From the NCBI RefSeq assembly GCF_030272615.1, contig NC_081413.1, positions 158,309,849 through 158,373,848 of the forward strand: 64,000 bases of DNA, in the 5' to 3' direction. The position numbers and the translations under genes were made by a program. Under the pieces are notes generated by a model. The model had not been told where the DNA came from. It saw only the letters and a list, made by a program, of their open reading frames with translations, and made no database searches. Positions 24,703-35,777 of this stretch are shown here, in pieces (the first letter of the stretch is position 1; each line of letters opens with the position of its first letter). This stretch comes from Cryptomeria japonica (taxonomy: Eukaryota > Streptophyta > Pinopsida > Cupressales > Cupressaceae).

Positions 24703-25787
24703 TGTTAGGACCCGAAGACAACTGAGAGGGGGGGGTGTGAATCAGTTGTCTATTAATTTCAACCCAAATATAGCTTAGTCAAACTTGATGCATAATATTG
24801 GTAAACCAAACTTAATGTCGGTTGACAGTTTAACAGTTAATAACAATACTGATAAAGCTTAATGCATGAAACAGAAAGAGATATAAAATCCACAACACAT
24901 AACACATATATTTGTACATGGAAACCCTGTAAGGGGAAAAACCACGGTGGGAAACCTTACCCACAATCAGATGATACTACTGCAGATAGTATGTGGGTAC
25001 AAATGGGGTCTGCACATGCAGAAAGGCCAACTGCCTAGAGCTCACTGCTCAATCACAAAATGAGAGTCACACTGTCTATAATAGGATGGTTAAATCCTAG
25101 ATAATATACTGCTCAAAATAACATCTTCATATGCTAGATTCAATACCGGTTAGGCTCAGATTATCTCCTTCATACATTCCTTGAATCTTTAGATGATGTC
25201 TGCATGAGTATCTCTGCTTATATTCGCATATACCGAATATCACAACCTTATCTTATCTCCTATCCTCTATCATGTTAATATCACAATTGAGATCTTACAT
25301 ATATACCAAAACCTAAGACCAAATGTGTAGGTTGACTCACTAAAAATATTACAATTAAATCAATTATAAATGAATCAATATGTGATGCATCATGTCGTCT
25401 CAATGCATTTACAATAATAACCAATCAATAAATCATCTCCATAACATGTTGATCTAGAATAGATAACGCATGCCAATCCATAACCTAGACCAATTTTCCG
25501 GTAACAATAAATATGCCAAATCGATTAGACCAATAACCAAATCACCAAAACCAAGTGTCCAAACCATGTCTTCAACATAACCAAGTAACCTCCAGATGAT
25601 AACAAGTCATCCTTTGTGCCGGTGAACAATATAACCTACCGGTGAACCAGTTACTAGTGACTGTGCATAAGTCACTGAACATGTCGGTGAACATAACCAA
25701 ATATCTCTAGAAAGATAGGTGTTGATAAGTGTTGACAAGTGTTGACATCAATGACAAAACCAATGCAACACATCCATAATACCAACA
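24703..25787 (-). repeat. 5' LTR of the copia element
   Basis: It matches 19038-20127. The outer edge reads ...ACCAACA in plus orientation and abuts AAAAT, half of the target-site duplication. Confidence 0.9.
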
Positions 25788-26160
25788 AAAATGACCTCTT
25801 GTGGGGCCGCTATGAAACTTGTGCACAATATTTTTGGCCTACTGTCTGTCCACAAAATGGAGTATAACTCCATTGAAGTTTCTCTTGAATAAGACACCTT
25901 CCAACAACTGATAGCTGCTATTCTGTAGCTCGTAGAATCTTTTCTTTTCCACGAGGAGGTTTGGAGGAAAACTTTCAGTTTGCATGAAGAGTTTCTGGTC
26001 AGCGATCCAACTTCTTTCCTCTGTTCTATATGGATCAACATAGTCTTGTCTTGAACTTCTCCTAGATCCCCAGGTTCTTGAGCTAAGTATTCACAGAGAC
26101 CTTTACCTTGTATTACCTTGGTAGGCCTGATGTCAATGACATACTCAAGGATCTTGGTTA
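25788..26160 (-). pseudogene. RNase H-integrase linker and integrase zinc finger of element A
   Basis: Reading left from RNase H, a TGA/TAG-broken frame gives DYVDPYRTEERSWIADQ, QLLEGVLFKRN and ends ..FHSGPTRGHF at the copia boundary. These are the residues before and within the His-His-Cys-Cys finger. The large open frame at 26041-25748 is a different phase and is not the real one. Confidence 0.75.
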
Positions 26161-26176
26161 TCCAATTAGCTCTCTT

Positions 26177-27289
26177 TTATGTGATTTCTCCTTCCATGAT
26201 GTATTCATGGATTGTGGGATGACCCACATAGACAGTTGTCTTATTACAAGCAATGAAATGCTTGAAATTCATTAAGCCTTTTACAATGGTGAATGCTTGT
26301 TTTTTGACAAAGTTGTACTTGACTTCATATGCTTTTAGTGTTTTTGAATGGAAAGCAATTGGATTCTCCCCTATACCTTCTGCATCCTTTTGTGTTAACA
26401 CAACAACAATACTGAAGCTATTGGCATAAACGTACATGAGGAAATCCTTGAACATATCCAGATTATCTAAGACATGGGAAGATGATATGACCTCTGTAAT
26501 CTTTTCAAAAGCTTCCTTGGCCTCCAGAGTCCATTTGAAATGCATATCCTTTTTAAGCATAAGGGTGGTTAGTCTTACCATCCCAACAAAATCAGAAATG
26601 AATCGACTAAAAAATTTGATTTTCCCCAAAAATGATTGGACACCCTTCTTGTTAACCAGAAAGGAAAGCTCTTTGATAGCTTTTACACGGTCTAGGTTGA
26701 TCAAAATTCCTTCTTTAGATACTACATGTCCAAGAAACTTCCCTTGAGGCACCTCGAAGATGCATTTCTTAGGGTTTAGAGAGACGCCAAACTCTAGGTA
26801 CTTCTAGAAAACTAGCTCCAAATGGTCGAAGTGATCTTCTTTGTGCTTTGAAAAAATTGTCAAGTCATCTAGGTAAATAAGAATTATCTTGTTAATTATC
26901 TCTTGAAAGGCTATATCCATGGCCCTCTAAAAATTAGCACCAGCATTAGACAACCCAAAAGGCATCTTTTGATAGGCGAACACTCCCCATTTGGTGGTGA
27001 ATGTGGTTTTATGCTGGTCCTCTGGTTTGACAAGGACTTGGTTATATCCAGAGAAGCCGTCAAGCATAGAGAGCATCTCAGATCCAACCACTATATATAG
27101 AATCTTCTCCATCAAAGGCAAAGGATAATGGTCCTTCAAGGACTCCTTATTCAAATCCTGAAACTCCACACAAAGGAAGATGCCTCCATTCTTTTTCTGG
27201 ACTGGAACCAAGTTAGAAACCCAGACACTATGCTTAATCAGATAGATAATCTGAGAGTTAATTAATTTCCTCAACTCTTGTGACATCAA
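26177..27289 (-). pseudogene. Reverse transcriptase and RNase H of element A
   Basis: 27289-26927 carries the RT fingers and palm: SQELRKLINSQIIYLIKHS, VQKKNGG, DLNKESLKDHYPLPLME, YQKMPFGLSNAGANF. Past a TAG the catalytic block reads ILIYLDDLTIFSKH, so YLDD is intact. Another TAG precedes LNPKKCIFEVPQGKFLGHVV. From 26752 RT ends and RNase H follows: IAFHSKTLKAYEVKYNFVKK, IVKGLMNFKHFIACNKTTVY. This domain lacks the usual Asp-rich start. The same order, with aRNH upstream, is seen in D. Confidence 0.9.
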
Positions 27290-27406
27290 GGATTCTATCT
27301 TTGGATTGACCGGACATTGCTTCTGTCTGATAGGCTTTACTCCTTCAGTCAGCTCAATGTTATGCTGGATTACCTCTAGATTGTACCCACAGAGCTCATC
27401 ATATGA

Positions 27407-27781
27407 TCATGCGATTACCCTCATATATTCACCGCAGAAATGAATTAGTCTATCTCTATCACATTGGGAAACATCTTTCCCTACCTTGAGCTTCTGACCA
27501 TCCCCAACATAGAGTTCGGTGTAATCCTCTTTATCTACTATGAATTTCCTTTCATCATTTATGGAATCTTTGTAGTCAAAAATATTTTCTAGTGTAATCA
27601 AGCCCTTTGGGAGTATGTTTGTCTTTAAATGGATCACTTGGTCGTCGTATGCCTCGACCACCTTAGGTTGCAATTGGTCTGCAAACTCCCTAGACTGCTG
27701 GATAAAAAATGCTATATGTTCATCACTTTCAAAAACATGCCAATGGATGTCATTGTATGGTATAGCAGGTTTGACAATCAC
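27407..27781 (-). pseudogene. Linker between aRNH and RT of element A
   Basis: This open stretch of 124 codons links the aRNH to RT. LPKGLITLENIFDYKD corresponds to LPKELITLEGIFNHDQ in D, showing that the aRNH-linker-RT order is inherited, not a local rearrangement. The segment IHFCGEYMRVIA leads to RT, as FVNLCQAYNDIFSFTYED does in D. Confidence 0.7.
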
Positions 27782-27789
27782 CTAGACTG

Positions 27790-28208
27790 AATGTTTGTTT
27801 TCTAATAATTTTGATGGGGGATCAAATTGGGTTCCTATTGTGGCCATGTGGTCAATGACTTAATTTTTCTTCCAAGGAATCCTATGAATTTTAAAAGCCA
27901 CAAAGCTCTCAATCAGGTCCCAAACTCTATGGTGGTATGAACACATGTTGACATGATTCACAACTAATATTCCTAAGACTTAATGGATGACTGACTCTAA
28001 ATCCCCCAAAACTCTCAGTTGCTTGACTCTGAGGTGTTCTGCAAGGCTCAAGCCATGAACTAATCCCTCATACTCTACTTCATAGTTAGAATAGGTGAAC
28101 TAAAGATGAAAAGACCTCAAGGTATGCTCTTTGGAAGGGGAAGTAAGGCAAATTCTTTTTCCAGATATGGTCTTACATCTTGCAACATCAAAATGAAGGG
28201 TCCAGAGT
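27790..28208 (-). pseudogene. Archaeal-type RNase H (aRNH) of element A, upstream of RT
   Basis: On the minus strand one frame, interrupted by stops, reads LWTLHFDVARCKTISGKR, then NYEVEYEGLVHGLSLAEHL, VKQLRVLGDLESVIH, VWDLIESFVAFKIHRIP and VIDHMATIG. These are the ordered aRNH blocks: first Asp in HFD, Glu in EYEGL, Asp in GDLES and Asp in DHMA. Gln positions before FTYSNY and after SVIH are TAG. RT begins some 800 bp further along the element. In B the same domain follows RNase H. Confidence 0.82.
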
Positions 28209-28243
28209 TTGGAGGTTAGGTGTTCTTTTTCTTTTTCTTTGTC

Positions 28244-28946
28244 CTATGGGTACTTTGACACTTTAGGAATGGGGTGGTCCTCATCAAAGATCACATACCC
28301 CCCAGTTCTAGTGGCGTGGTAATTCCCGTAGGGATTTGCATCTATGAATTCATTTAAGAAAACCTCTTGATCTACAGATCGGTCTCTAGATATTCCTTCA
28401 TCTTCTAATAACTCTACACATCTCATTTCTTCTCCGAAAATGGATGTATGGGTAGCTTTAAATTTTATCATAGCTTCATCAGCTATGTGTTCTGAATGAA
28501 GAGGCTTAGACAATATCTTCAACTTAGCCCCATGCTTACTCCTAAGGATAAGGTGGCCAATCTAAAGAGAGATATCCTTCGATCTTCACGGTAAAGTCTC
28601 AGGAGAGACAAAGGCCAAAAATAGGGGGGATATCAATGAATCCTACTTCCTGGGTTACTGTGATTCTAGGACAAGTGAATAAAGTGAGCCAAGTGCTTTT
28701 TATAATTCCTACAATTTAGAGTCTATTTTCATCTAATTGCATAACTCCACTACTTATAGGCTCATATTTCAGATTCAAAACTTCCACTATTTGCTTAGGC
28801 ATGACAGTATTGCTAGAGTCGGAATCGATCATGGAATTGTGAAGTAACTTATCTCCAATGATAAGGGTCAAAAAGAAAGGATTGGGCTTCAGATTACCTT
28901 CTTTCGTGTTAGCAGGAACCTCAAGGCCTTCATTGGTAAGTACCAC
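28244..28946 (-). pseudogene. Protease and protease-aRNH spacer of element A
   Basis: 28946-28716 holds a retropepsin core: PNPFFLTLIIGDKLLHNSMI followed by DSDSSNTVMPKQIVEVLNL. The active-site triplet is Asp-Ser-Asp where Asp-Ser/Thr-Gly is expected. 28522-28244 is an open spacer (KFKATHTSIFGEEMRCVEL, NPYGNYHATRTGGYVIFDED) of unknown role between protease and aRNH. Between them several frames are closed. Confidence 0.78.
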
Positions 28947-28959
28947 CAGGGTTCATGAT

Positions 28960-29634
28960 TGGTCCCCTGACAAAGGTTCATTGCTCTTTGTGTGCAGTTT
29001 ATGTGTTGCTGACTCGGCGGAGATATTTTTTGTTTCAGGGAGTGCCTCCCGCAAATGGTCTTTCTATTCAGGAATGGTGAGGATATCCCATAGGGATACA
29101 TTCACATGAGCTTTCTTTAATTTCTCTACTATATCAAGAATTCTGGGAATGATAGCCTTTGAATCTTTGGCCTTATAAGGTATAAATCCTTTCACCTTTT
29201 GAGAATAGGAAATCACAACAGGTTATTCCATCAGCTTTCATTTCAACTCTTGTATCACAGGCTCTGACAAACTGACACTTGGAGTGGAGGTTATAATCGG
29301 ATTGCACTTGTGACATCTTGGCAGATGATGTGGAAGCATCATTTGCAAGGATAGTCTCCTCCTCTATCCATGAAAAGAGACCATGATCTAGAGCAATCTT
29401 GGCTTCTTTCTCTAAGGACATACCCTACATTTTAGTGGTAAGTGAAGCATTATCCATATCCGGAGAAGCATAGACTCCAACATTAGGGCTCATTCCTCAA
29501 CTCCTTTGATCAACCACTTTATGATGCAAGTTCCTTCTCAGACAATTTCATGGCATATGAACATCATTGCAAGGGAAGAACCATGAATTGGTGTCATCTG
29601 GAAAGTTATTTTGGCCAACAATCAATTCTTTACT
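28960..29634 (-). pseudogene. Gag C-terminal part of element A, left of the chromovirus
   Basis: It continues A's gag after the chromovirus: a stop-broken frame, then 29421-29173, EKEAKIALDHGLFSWIEEE ... GITCCDFLFSKGE. No zinc knuckle was recognised. The right edge TTACT (29630-29634) is the target-site duplication of the chromovirus. Confidence 0.55.
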
Positions 29635-30437
29635 TGATGCAGGAGCATCCCCAGTCCATAGCAATCTTGCATCAACCAAAAATATTTCCTTTCTATTTTT
29701 CTTTCTGTTTGCAATTTCAACATTTCTTTCTGTGTGTCCCGGATTTGGCTCACCAGATCCTATAGATTTGGAATTTTACTTGAAGACTCGATCATCTTCC
29801 TTATTCCCAAATCGTGGAGCATTTGGATCATTTTCTGGCAAGTTATCACTATCGATTTCCTAGATAGTTTCCTATTACCGGTTGACAACTCTTGTGACCG
29901 GTTGCCTGGACCTATTTGCATTGGTGACCTACCAGATCCCTTTCATAGCTTACAGAGCCCTGAGCATTTATTTTGATATTCCTTGGTATGTGGCCGACCT
30001 TGTCCCGTGATCTACACTTCATCCTTTGAATTTTTCAGAGGAATTTCTTTGGTAGAGGCTGACCTTGTTGGTTTTGCATGTTAGGTCTTGTTCTTCGGGT
30101 TTTGATCCCTTTTTGGGCTGATCATATCCCCTTGGATCGTGTGAATCATTGTAATAGAGAATTAGAATGTAATCAAGAAGTTAGACTGAGCATTAAGATA
30201 GATCTTAAGATTTGAGGTCTCGGTTGTGACCTGTTCTCTATTTTGAGCATGTTTTAGTAGGCCTGTGAGCTGATTTCTGTAACCCGTTGTTATCGGTTGG
30301 TTATAATTAGTTTTCATGATATAATTCAATCTGTTTTGCATTGCCTCCATCATGTCTTTGTGTTTCCATTGTGTTTACTCTTGCTGACCGGTCCGGATTG
30401 ATTTCTTTGAGGTCCCTCCTAATCGTTGACTACTTCA
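29635..30437 (+). repeat. 5' LTR of E1
   Basis: Begins TGATGCAGGAGCATCCCCAG and ends GACTACTTCA. It aligns throughout with 34987-35777, with many scattered substitutions, so the insertion is not recent. A CATTTCTTTC/ATTTTTGTC difference near 29720 and 35070 is typical. Confidence 0.93.
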
Positions 30438-30438
30438 A

Positions 30439-30455
30439 GTGGTATCAGAGTGAGT
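30439..30455 (+). promoter_or_regulatory. Primer binding site of E1
   Basis: GTGGTATCAGAGTGAG follows the LTR end after one base. It matches the initiator-methionine tRNA complement TGGTATCAGAGC for the first eleven bases. Confidence 0.85.
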
Positions 30456-30546
30456 TTTCATTCTAGAGATTGCGTTGTCCTAAGAATTTTGTTGTAGGGT
30501 GGCAGATTGTGGATCCAACCTACAGCTGGAGAGGATTGACATAAAG

Positions 30547-32215
30547 ATGGCACGAAGAGGAACTAGGAATGGTGGAGCGGTTGGGAATGCAGACCCAGCT
30601 GTGATAGAAATGTTGTGAGGAATAGCAACCTGGTTGGAAGCCATGGAGACAGCCCAAAGAAGAGGCCAACACATTGAAGATGTAAGTGAAGATGAAGGAG
30701 AAGAAGCCTTGACAGAACAAGTAAATCCATCGACGATTGATCTGGATGAGGAAAGGTTTTTGAGGGTTTTGAATAGGGTGAATATTAAACCTCATTTTAC
30801 CCCACCGGAATATGATGGAAAGTAGGCTTAAGATGAATTGATGGATTGGATCTCGGAGATGGAGAAATATTTTGATTTTGAAAACACTGTAGAAGAAAGG
30901 AAGGTGAAATATACTTGTACTCAATTGAAAGGTCATGCATCTCTTTGGTGGGAACATTTGCAAGTCGATAGACTGAAAAGAGGTAAAGAGAAGATCAAGA
31001 CATGGGATCAGATGATTTATAAGTTGAAATCAAAATTTATGCCAGTTGATTATCAAGTGAATCTTTTCTAGAAGTTGCAGAATTTGAGATAGAAGGAATC
31101 TAGTGTGAAGGAATACACCAAAGTATTTTACAAGTTGAATATCAGATCCAGGCATGTTGATGATGAAGTTTAACAAGTTGTAAGATATTTAAATGGATTG
31201 CGGGTGTCTATATAAGATGAACTCAATTTGATCAAATTGTAGAGTGTTGAATAGGCTTACCAGTATGCCCTAAAGGCAGAAGAAAAGGTAAACAAAAGAC
31301 AGGAGCAGAGGTAGAGAGGCAGAGGTGGAAGGTTTTCTAGAGGTAGAGGAACCTATAAAGATGAGAACAAGGATAAGGAAGTAAGCAAAGAAGGTAATTC
31401 ATATCAAAAAGATGACAGAAATTTCTATCGGAAGAGAGAACCAGATGGCTACCAGAATGAGAATTTTGGAAGACAAGATATGAGAGTGTTTAGAGGAACT
31501 TTCTTTAAGTGTGGAGGAGAAGGATATCATTCTTTTGAGTGTAAGAAGACAAAGAATACCAGAAGAGTGATAGTGGTGGAAGAAAACCCCACCGGATTAG
31601 ATAATAAACCGAAAGATGGAGAACTGTTGATGATGAGGAGAGCTTTATGTCATATCAGGAGAGATGAAGAGCCCTTGCAAAGGAAGAATTTTTTCAAGAC
31701 CAGATGTAAGTTATTCGGTAAGTTTTGTAAAGTTGTTATTGATAGTGGTAGTTCACATAATCTTGTTTTAGAAGAGAAGGTGAATAAGTTAAATTTGAAA
31801 AGATTGAAACACCCTAAGCCTTATCAGATAACATGGATTCAGGATGAACATAAGTTGTTAGTAAGTGAGAAATGTTTGGTGAAATTGAAAATTGGGAATT
31901 ACCATGATGAATTCTTGTGTGATATTATGCCTATGGATATTTGTCATCTTTTGTTGTGTAGACCTTAGCAGTTTGATAGACAGACAATAAATTATGGGAG
32001 GAGAAATACATACACTATTGTGGCCAATGGGATGAAGTAAACCTGGTTGCCCTTGGAGGAACCTTTGAAGAGTGAAGTCTGTACAAATGCTAGAATCTAT
32101 TTGGTGGATGGAAGGAAATTCCTAGATAGATTGAGACATGAGAATGTGTGTTTTGCCTTAGTTCATAGGAAGACTAAGAATCTAGAGCATGGAGAGAAAC
32201 AATTGGAAAGATAAA
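30547..32215 (+). pseudogene. Gag and protease of E1
   Basis: ATG 30547 opens MARRGTRNGGAVGN about 95 bp after the primer site. Capsid landmarks follow: LDEERFLRVLNRVN, DWISEMEKYFDFEN, GHASLWWEHLQ, KLKSKFMPVDYQ. The zinc knuckle is FFKCGGEGYHSFEC, where the first Cys is Phe and the His is Tyr, so it cannot bind zinc normally. The protease has VVIDSGSSHNLV, with Asp-Ser-Gly intact. At least nine TAG or TAA codons fall where Gln is expected from the related E2 gag, plus other stops. Confidence 0.9.
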
Positions 32216-32219
32216 ATAT

Positions 32220-33580
32220 TTGCTGATAGAATATGAAGGCATCATTTCAGATAATGTGTCTGATGGATTACCACCTGTGAGAAGTATCAGTCATTGCATG
32301 GACTTGGTTCCCAGAGCTAGTTTGCCTAACAAAGCTGCACATCGGATGACACCAAAAGAGAATGAAGAACTAAATAGACAAGTGCAGGAGCTGTTGAAGA
32401 AAGGTTTGATTAGAGAAAGTCTAAGCCCTTTTGTAGTACCTAATAGGAATGGAGAATGGAGAATGTGTATCGATTCCAGAGCAATAAACAAGATCACAAT
32501 GAAATACTAGTTTCCTTTGCCTAGGATGGATGACATAATAGACTATTTGAGTGGAGCCAAATACTTTACAAAGATAAATTTGAAGATTGGATATCATTAG
32601 ATCAAGATCAGAGAAGCAGATGAGTGGAAGACATCATTCAAGAAAAATGAAGGACTGTATGAATGGTTGGTGATGCCTTTTGGGTTAACTAATGCACTGA
32701 GTACTTTCATGAGGCTGATGAATGAGGTATTGAAGAAATTATTGGGTAAGTTTGTTATTGTATATTTGGATGACATTCTGATTTTCAGTAAGATAAAAGA
32801 GGGGCGTTTGTTGCATTTGATACAAGTTTTGTAGAGGTTGAGAGAAGAAAAGTTGTTGATAAATCTTAAGAAGTGTACTTTCATGAAATATGAGTTAGTC
32901 TATTTGGGAGTTGTGATATCTGAGTATGGTTTGAAGATGGACCCTGAGAAAATAAAAGAAATTGTTGAGTTGCCTACACCGGAAAGCATTGGAGAGCTAA
33001 GATCATTTCATGGATTGGATAGTTTCTACTGGAAGCTCATAAAAAATTTCAGTTTAGTTTGTGACCCTATGACTGAGACCATGAGGGGGGATCAAAAGGA
33101 ATCAAGTGGACTACCGGAGCAAACAAAAGTTTTGAACTGTTGAAGTAGAAAGTGACTGAGCAACCTGTGTTAGCTTTATAGGATTTTAATAAAATATTTC
33201 AAGTGGATTGTGATGCAAGTGGAAAAACGATAGGATCAGTCTTGAGTTAGGAAGGGAGAGCAGTAGCTTATTTTAGTGATAAATTGAATAATTCCCGGAG
33301 AAGATATTTAGTGTATGATCAAGAATTTTATGCCATAGTTCAAGCCTTGAAGAAATGGAGACATTACCTATTGCCTAAGGAGTTTGTGTTGTATACGAAT
33401 CATCAAGCTTTGTAGTATTTGAACAGTCAGAGTAAGTTGAATCAGAGACATATGAGATGGGTAGAATTTTTGCAAAGTTACACCTTTGTGTTGAAGCATA
33501 GAATTGGGAAATCTAATAAAGTATCTGATGCATTGAGTGGGAGAAGGAATTTATACAACCTTGGAGAGAATGTATAAAAC
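32220..33580 (+). pseudogene. Reverse transcriptase and RNase H of E1
   Basis: RT opens ISDNVSDGLPPVRSISHCMD, HRMTPKENEELNRQVQEL, NGEWRMCIDSRAIN and has the catalytic block [14 protein letters not shown] intact at about 32750. Stops at 32508, 32598 and 32833 interrupt it. The thumb (ELRSFHGLDSFYWKLIKNF) leads to a frameshift near 33130. RNase H is present in another frame: FQVDCDASG, LNNSRRRYLVYDQEFYAIVQ, LKKWRHYLLPKEFVLYTNHQ. Confidence 0.92.
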
Positions 33581-34960
33581 TAGTTATGATAGATAGAAGC
33601 AAGTGGCTGGATTACTTCATTCAGGATGGGATGTTATTCAGAGGAGTTTGGTTGTGCATACCTAAGAGTTCTTTGAGGGAGAATCTAATAAAGGAGAAAC
33701 ATAGTGGAGGATTAGCTAGATATTTTGGTATTGACAAAACAATATCATTGGTGAGTGAGCATTACTTTTAGCCCTAGATTCATAAGGATGTTAGGAAATA
33801 TGTGCAAAGTTGTAGAGTTTGTCAATCTGCAAAGGGTAGTAGTCAGAATGTGGGATTGTAGAAACCTTTGACAATACCGGTAAGACCTTGGGAGGATATA
33901 AGCTTGGATTTCATACTTGGATTGCCTAAAATACCAAGAGGGAATGATTCTATATTTATGGCAGTGGATAGATTCTAGAAGATGGCTCATTTCATACCTT
34001 TAAGAAGACATCAGATGCATTACATGTAGCAAACCTATTTTTCAAGGAAGTAGTGAGATTGGATGGATTACCTAAGAGCATAGTTTCAGACAGAGACACT
34101 AAGTTTGTTGGCTATTTTTGGAGAATTCTTTGGAAGAAGATGAAGACAAATTTGAAGTTTGGTTCTACTTTTCATCCATAGACTGATGGACAGACATAAG
34201 TAGTTAACCGGAGTTTGGGAAAAAAGTTGAGATGTTTAGTTGGAGATAAAACTGGAATTTGAGATTTGATTCTTGCACAAGAAGAATTTTCCTACAATAA
34301 TTCAGTAAATAGGAGTACCGGAAGAAAACCTTTTGAGATTGATACCGAAGCATACTCTAGAGGTATATCAAAAGTAAGAGATATTAGCAGTGAAGACCGG
34401 AGAAGTTCTGAAGTAGAAGAATTTGCAGATCACATGCAGGACTTGCATATTCAAGTTAAGCAATGTTTGGAGGACATGAATATAAAGTATAAGGAGAAGG
34501 TAGATGAGAAGAGGAGAGATAAGGAATTTGAAGTTGGTGATGAAGTGATGGTGTATTTGAGAAAAGAAAGATTCTCGGTTGGAACTTATAACAAATTGCA
34601 AATAACAAATTTTGGACCTTGCAGAATTTTGAGGAAGTTTAGTTCTGGGAATGCATATGAAGTGGAGTTACTGAATAGTTTGAGTATTTCACCTGTGTTT
34701 AACATTACAGATCTTTACCAATATCATGAACCAAAATTCAGTGAGGATAGTATTGCAGACTTGGAGAAATAATTGCCTCGAAAGGAACTGGATCAAATTG
34801 AAGACATTTTGGACACTAGGATTGGACATAATACCTAGAGAAGTCAGTATAAGGAGTATCCTTTGAAGTAGAAGGACAAACCAGTTGAAGATTTATCTTG
34901 GATTTCTTAGCCAGAGGTAGACTGCCTTGGTTTTCCTCTTACCCTAGCAAAGTGAGAGAC
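33581..34960 (+). pseudogene. Integrase and chromodomain of E1
   Basis: The zinc finger reads HSGGLARYFGIDKT ... VRKYVQSCRVCQSAKG. The core has [16 protein letters not shown] (Asp) and [15 protein letters not shown] (Asp), but the catalytic Glu of TDGQT(E)VVNR is a TAA stop at 34197-34199. The open piece 34266-34772 covers the core end and the GPCRILRKFSSGNAYEVEL domain. After stops, 34780-34940 encodes a chromodomain-like end (QIEDILDTRIGH, KDKPVEDLSWIS), which defines chromoviruses and is thought to guide insertion to certain chromatin. Confidence 0.9.
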
Positions 34961-34986
34961 TCAATTTTTCAACAACCCTAGATGTC

Positions 34987-35777
34987 TGATGCAAGAGAAT
35001 CCCCAGTTCATAGCAGTCTTGCATCAACCAAAAATATTTCCTTTCTATTTTTCTTTTTGTTTGCAGTTTCAACATTTTTGTCTGTGTCTCAGATTTGACT
35101 CACCGGATCCTATGGAGTTGTACTTTTACTTGAAGACTTGATCATCTTCCTTATTCCCAAACCATGGAGCATTTGGATCATTTTCTGGTAAGCTATTGCT
35201 ACCGATTTCTGAGACAATTTCCTATTACCGGTTGACAGTTCCTGTTACTGGTTGCCTAGACCTATTTGCATTGGTGACCTACCAGATCCCTTCCATAGCT
35301 TATGGAGCCCTAAGCACTAATTTTGATGTTCCTTGGTGTGTGGATGACCTTGTCCCATGATCTACACTTCATCCTTTGGATTTTCTGGAGAAATTTCTTT
35401 GGCGGAGGCCAACCTTGTTGGTTTTGTACGTTAGGTCTTGTTCTTTGGGTTTTGAACCCTTTTTGGGCCGATTGGATCCCCTTGGATTGTATAAATCATT
35501 GTAATAGAGAATTAGAATATAATCAAGAAGTTAGTCTAAGCATAAAGATAGATCTTAAGATTTGAGGTCCCGATTGTGACCTGTTCAGTATTTTGAGCAT
35601 GTTTTAACAGGTTTGTGAGTCGATTTCTGTAACCCGATTGTTACCGATTGGTTGTAATCAGTTTTCATGATATAATTCAATTTGTTCTGCATTTCCTCCA
35701 TCATGTCCTTGTGTTTACTCTTGCTGACCAGTCCAGATTGATCTCTTTGAGGTCCCTCCTAACCAGTGACTTCTTCA
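34987..35777 (+). repeat. 3' LTR of E1
   Basis: Begins TGATGCAAGAGAATCCCCAG and ends GACTTCTTCA, followed by TTACT, the target-site duplication. Confidence 0.93.

Larger units (their letters stand above)
19038..25787 (-). mobile_element. Ty1/copia element, SIRE-like, inserted in element A integrase
   Basis: Two LTRs of about 1.09 kb (19038-20127 and 24703-25787) enclose gag, protease, integrase, RT and RNase H on the minus strand, in copia order. Flanks are GAAAT (19033-19037) and AAAAT (25788-25792), a 5-bp duplication with one mismatch. The first bases of the left copy are TATTAGG instead of TGTTAGG. The insertion splits A's integrase between zinc-finger residues RGHF and the rest. The SIRE-like assignment rests on residues such as NNTWTLVPRPKNKKVIGTKW and is tentative. 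Confidence 0.92.
29635..35777 (+). mobile_element. Full-length chromovirus (Ty3/gypsy with chromodomain), E1
   Basis: It spans 6,143 bp with LTRs at 29635-30437 and 34987-35777 and a perfect TTACT duplication on both sides (29630-29634 and 35778-35782). The primer site, gag, protease, RT, RNase H, integrase and a C-terminal chromodomain are all present in order but carry numerous stops. It sits in gag of element A, in the opposite orientation. It is closely related to E2 (37852-41608): both LTRs begin TGATGCARGARCATCCC. Confidence 0.95.

Noticed and set aside
25748-26041. 97-codon minus-strand frame
   Set aside because: Wrong phase; the integrase linker reads in another frame and the frame runs into the copia LTR.
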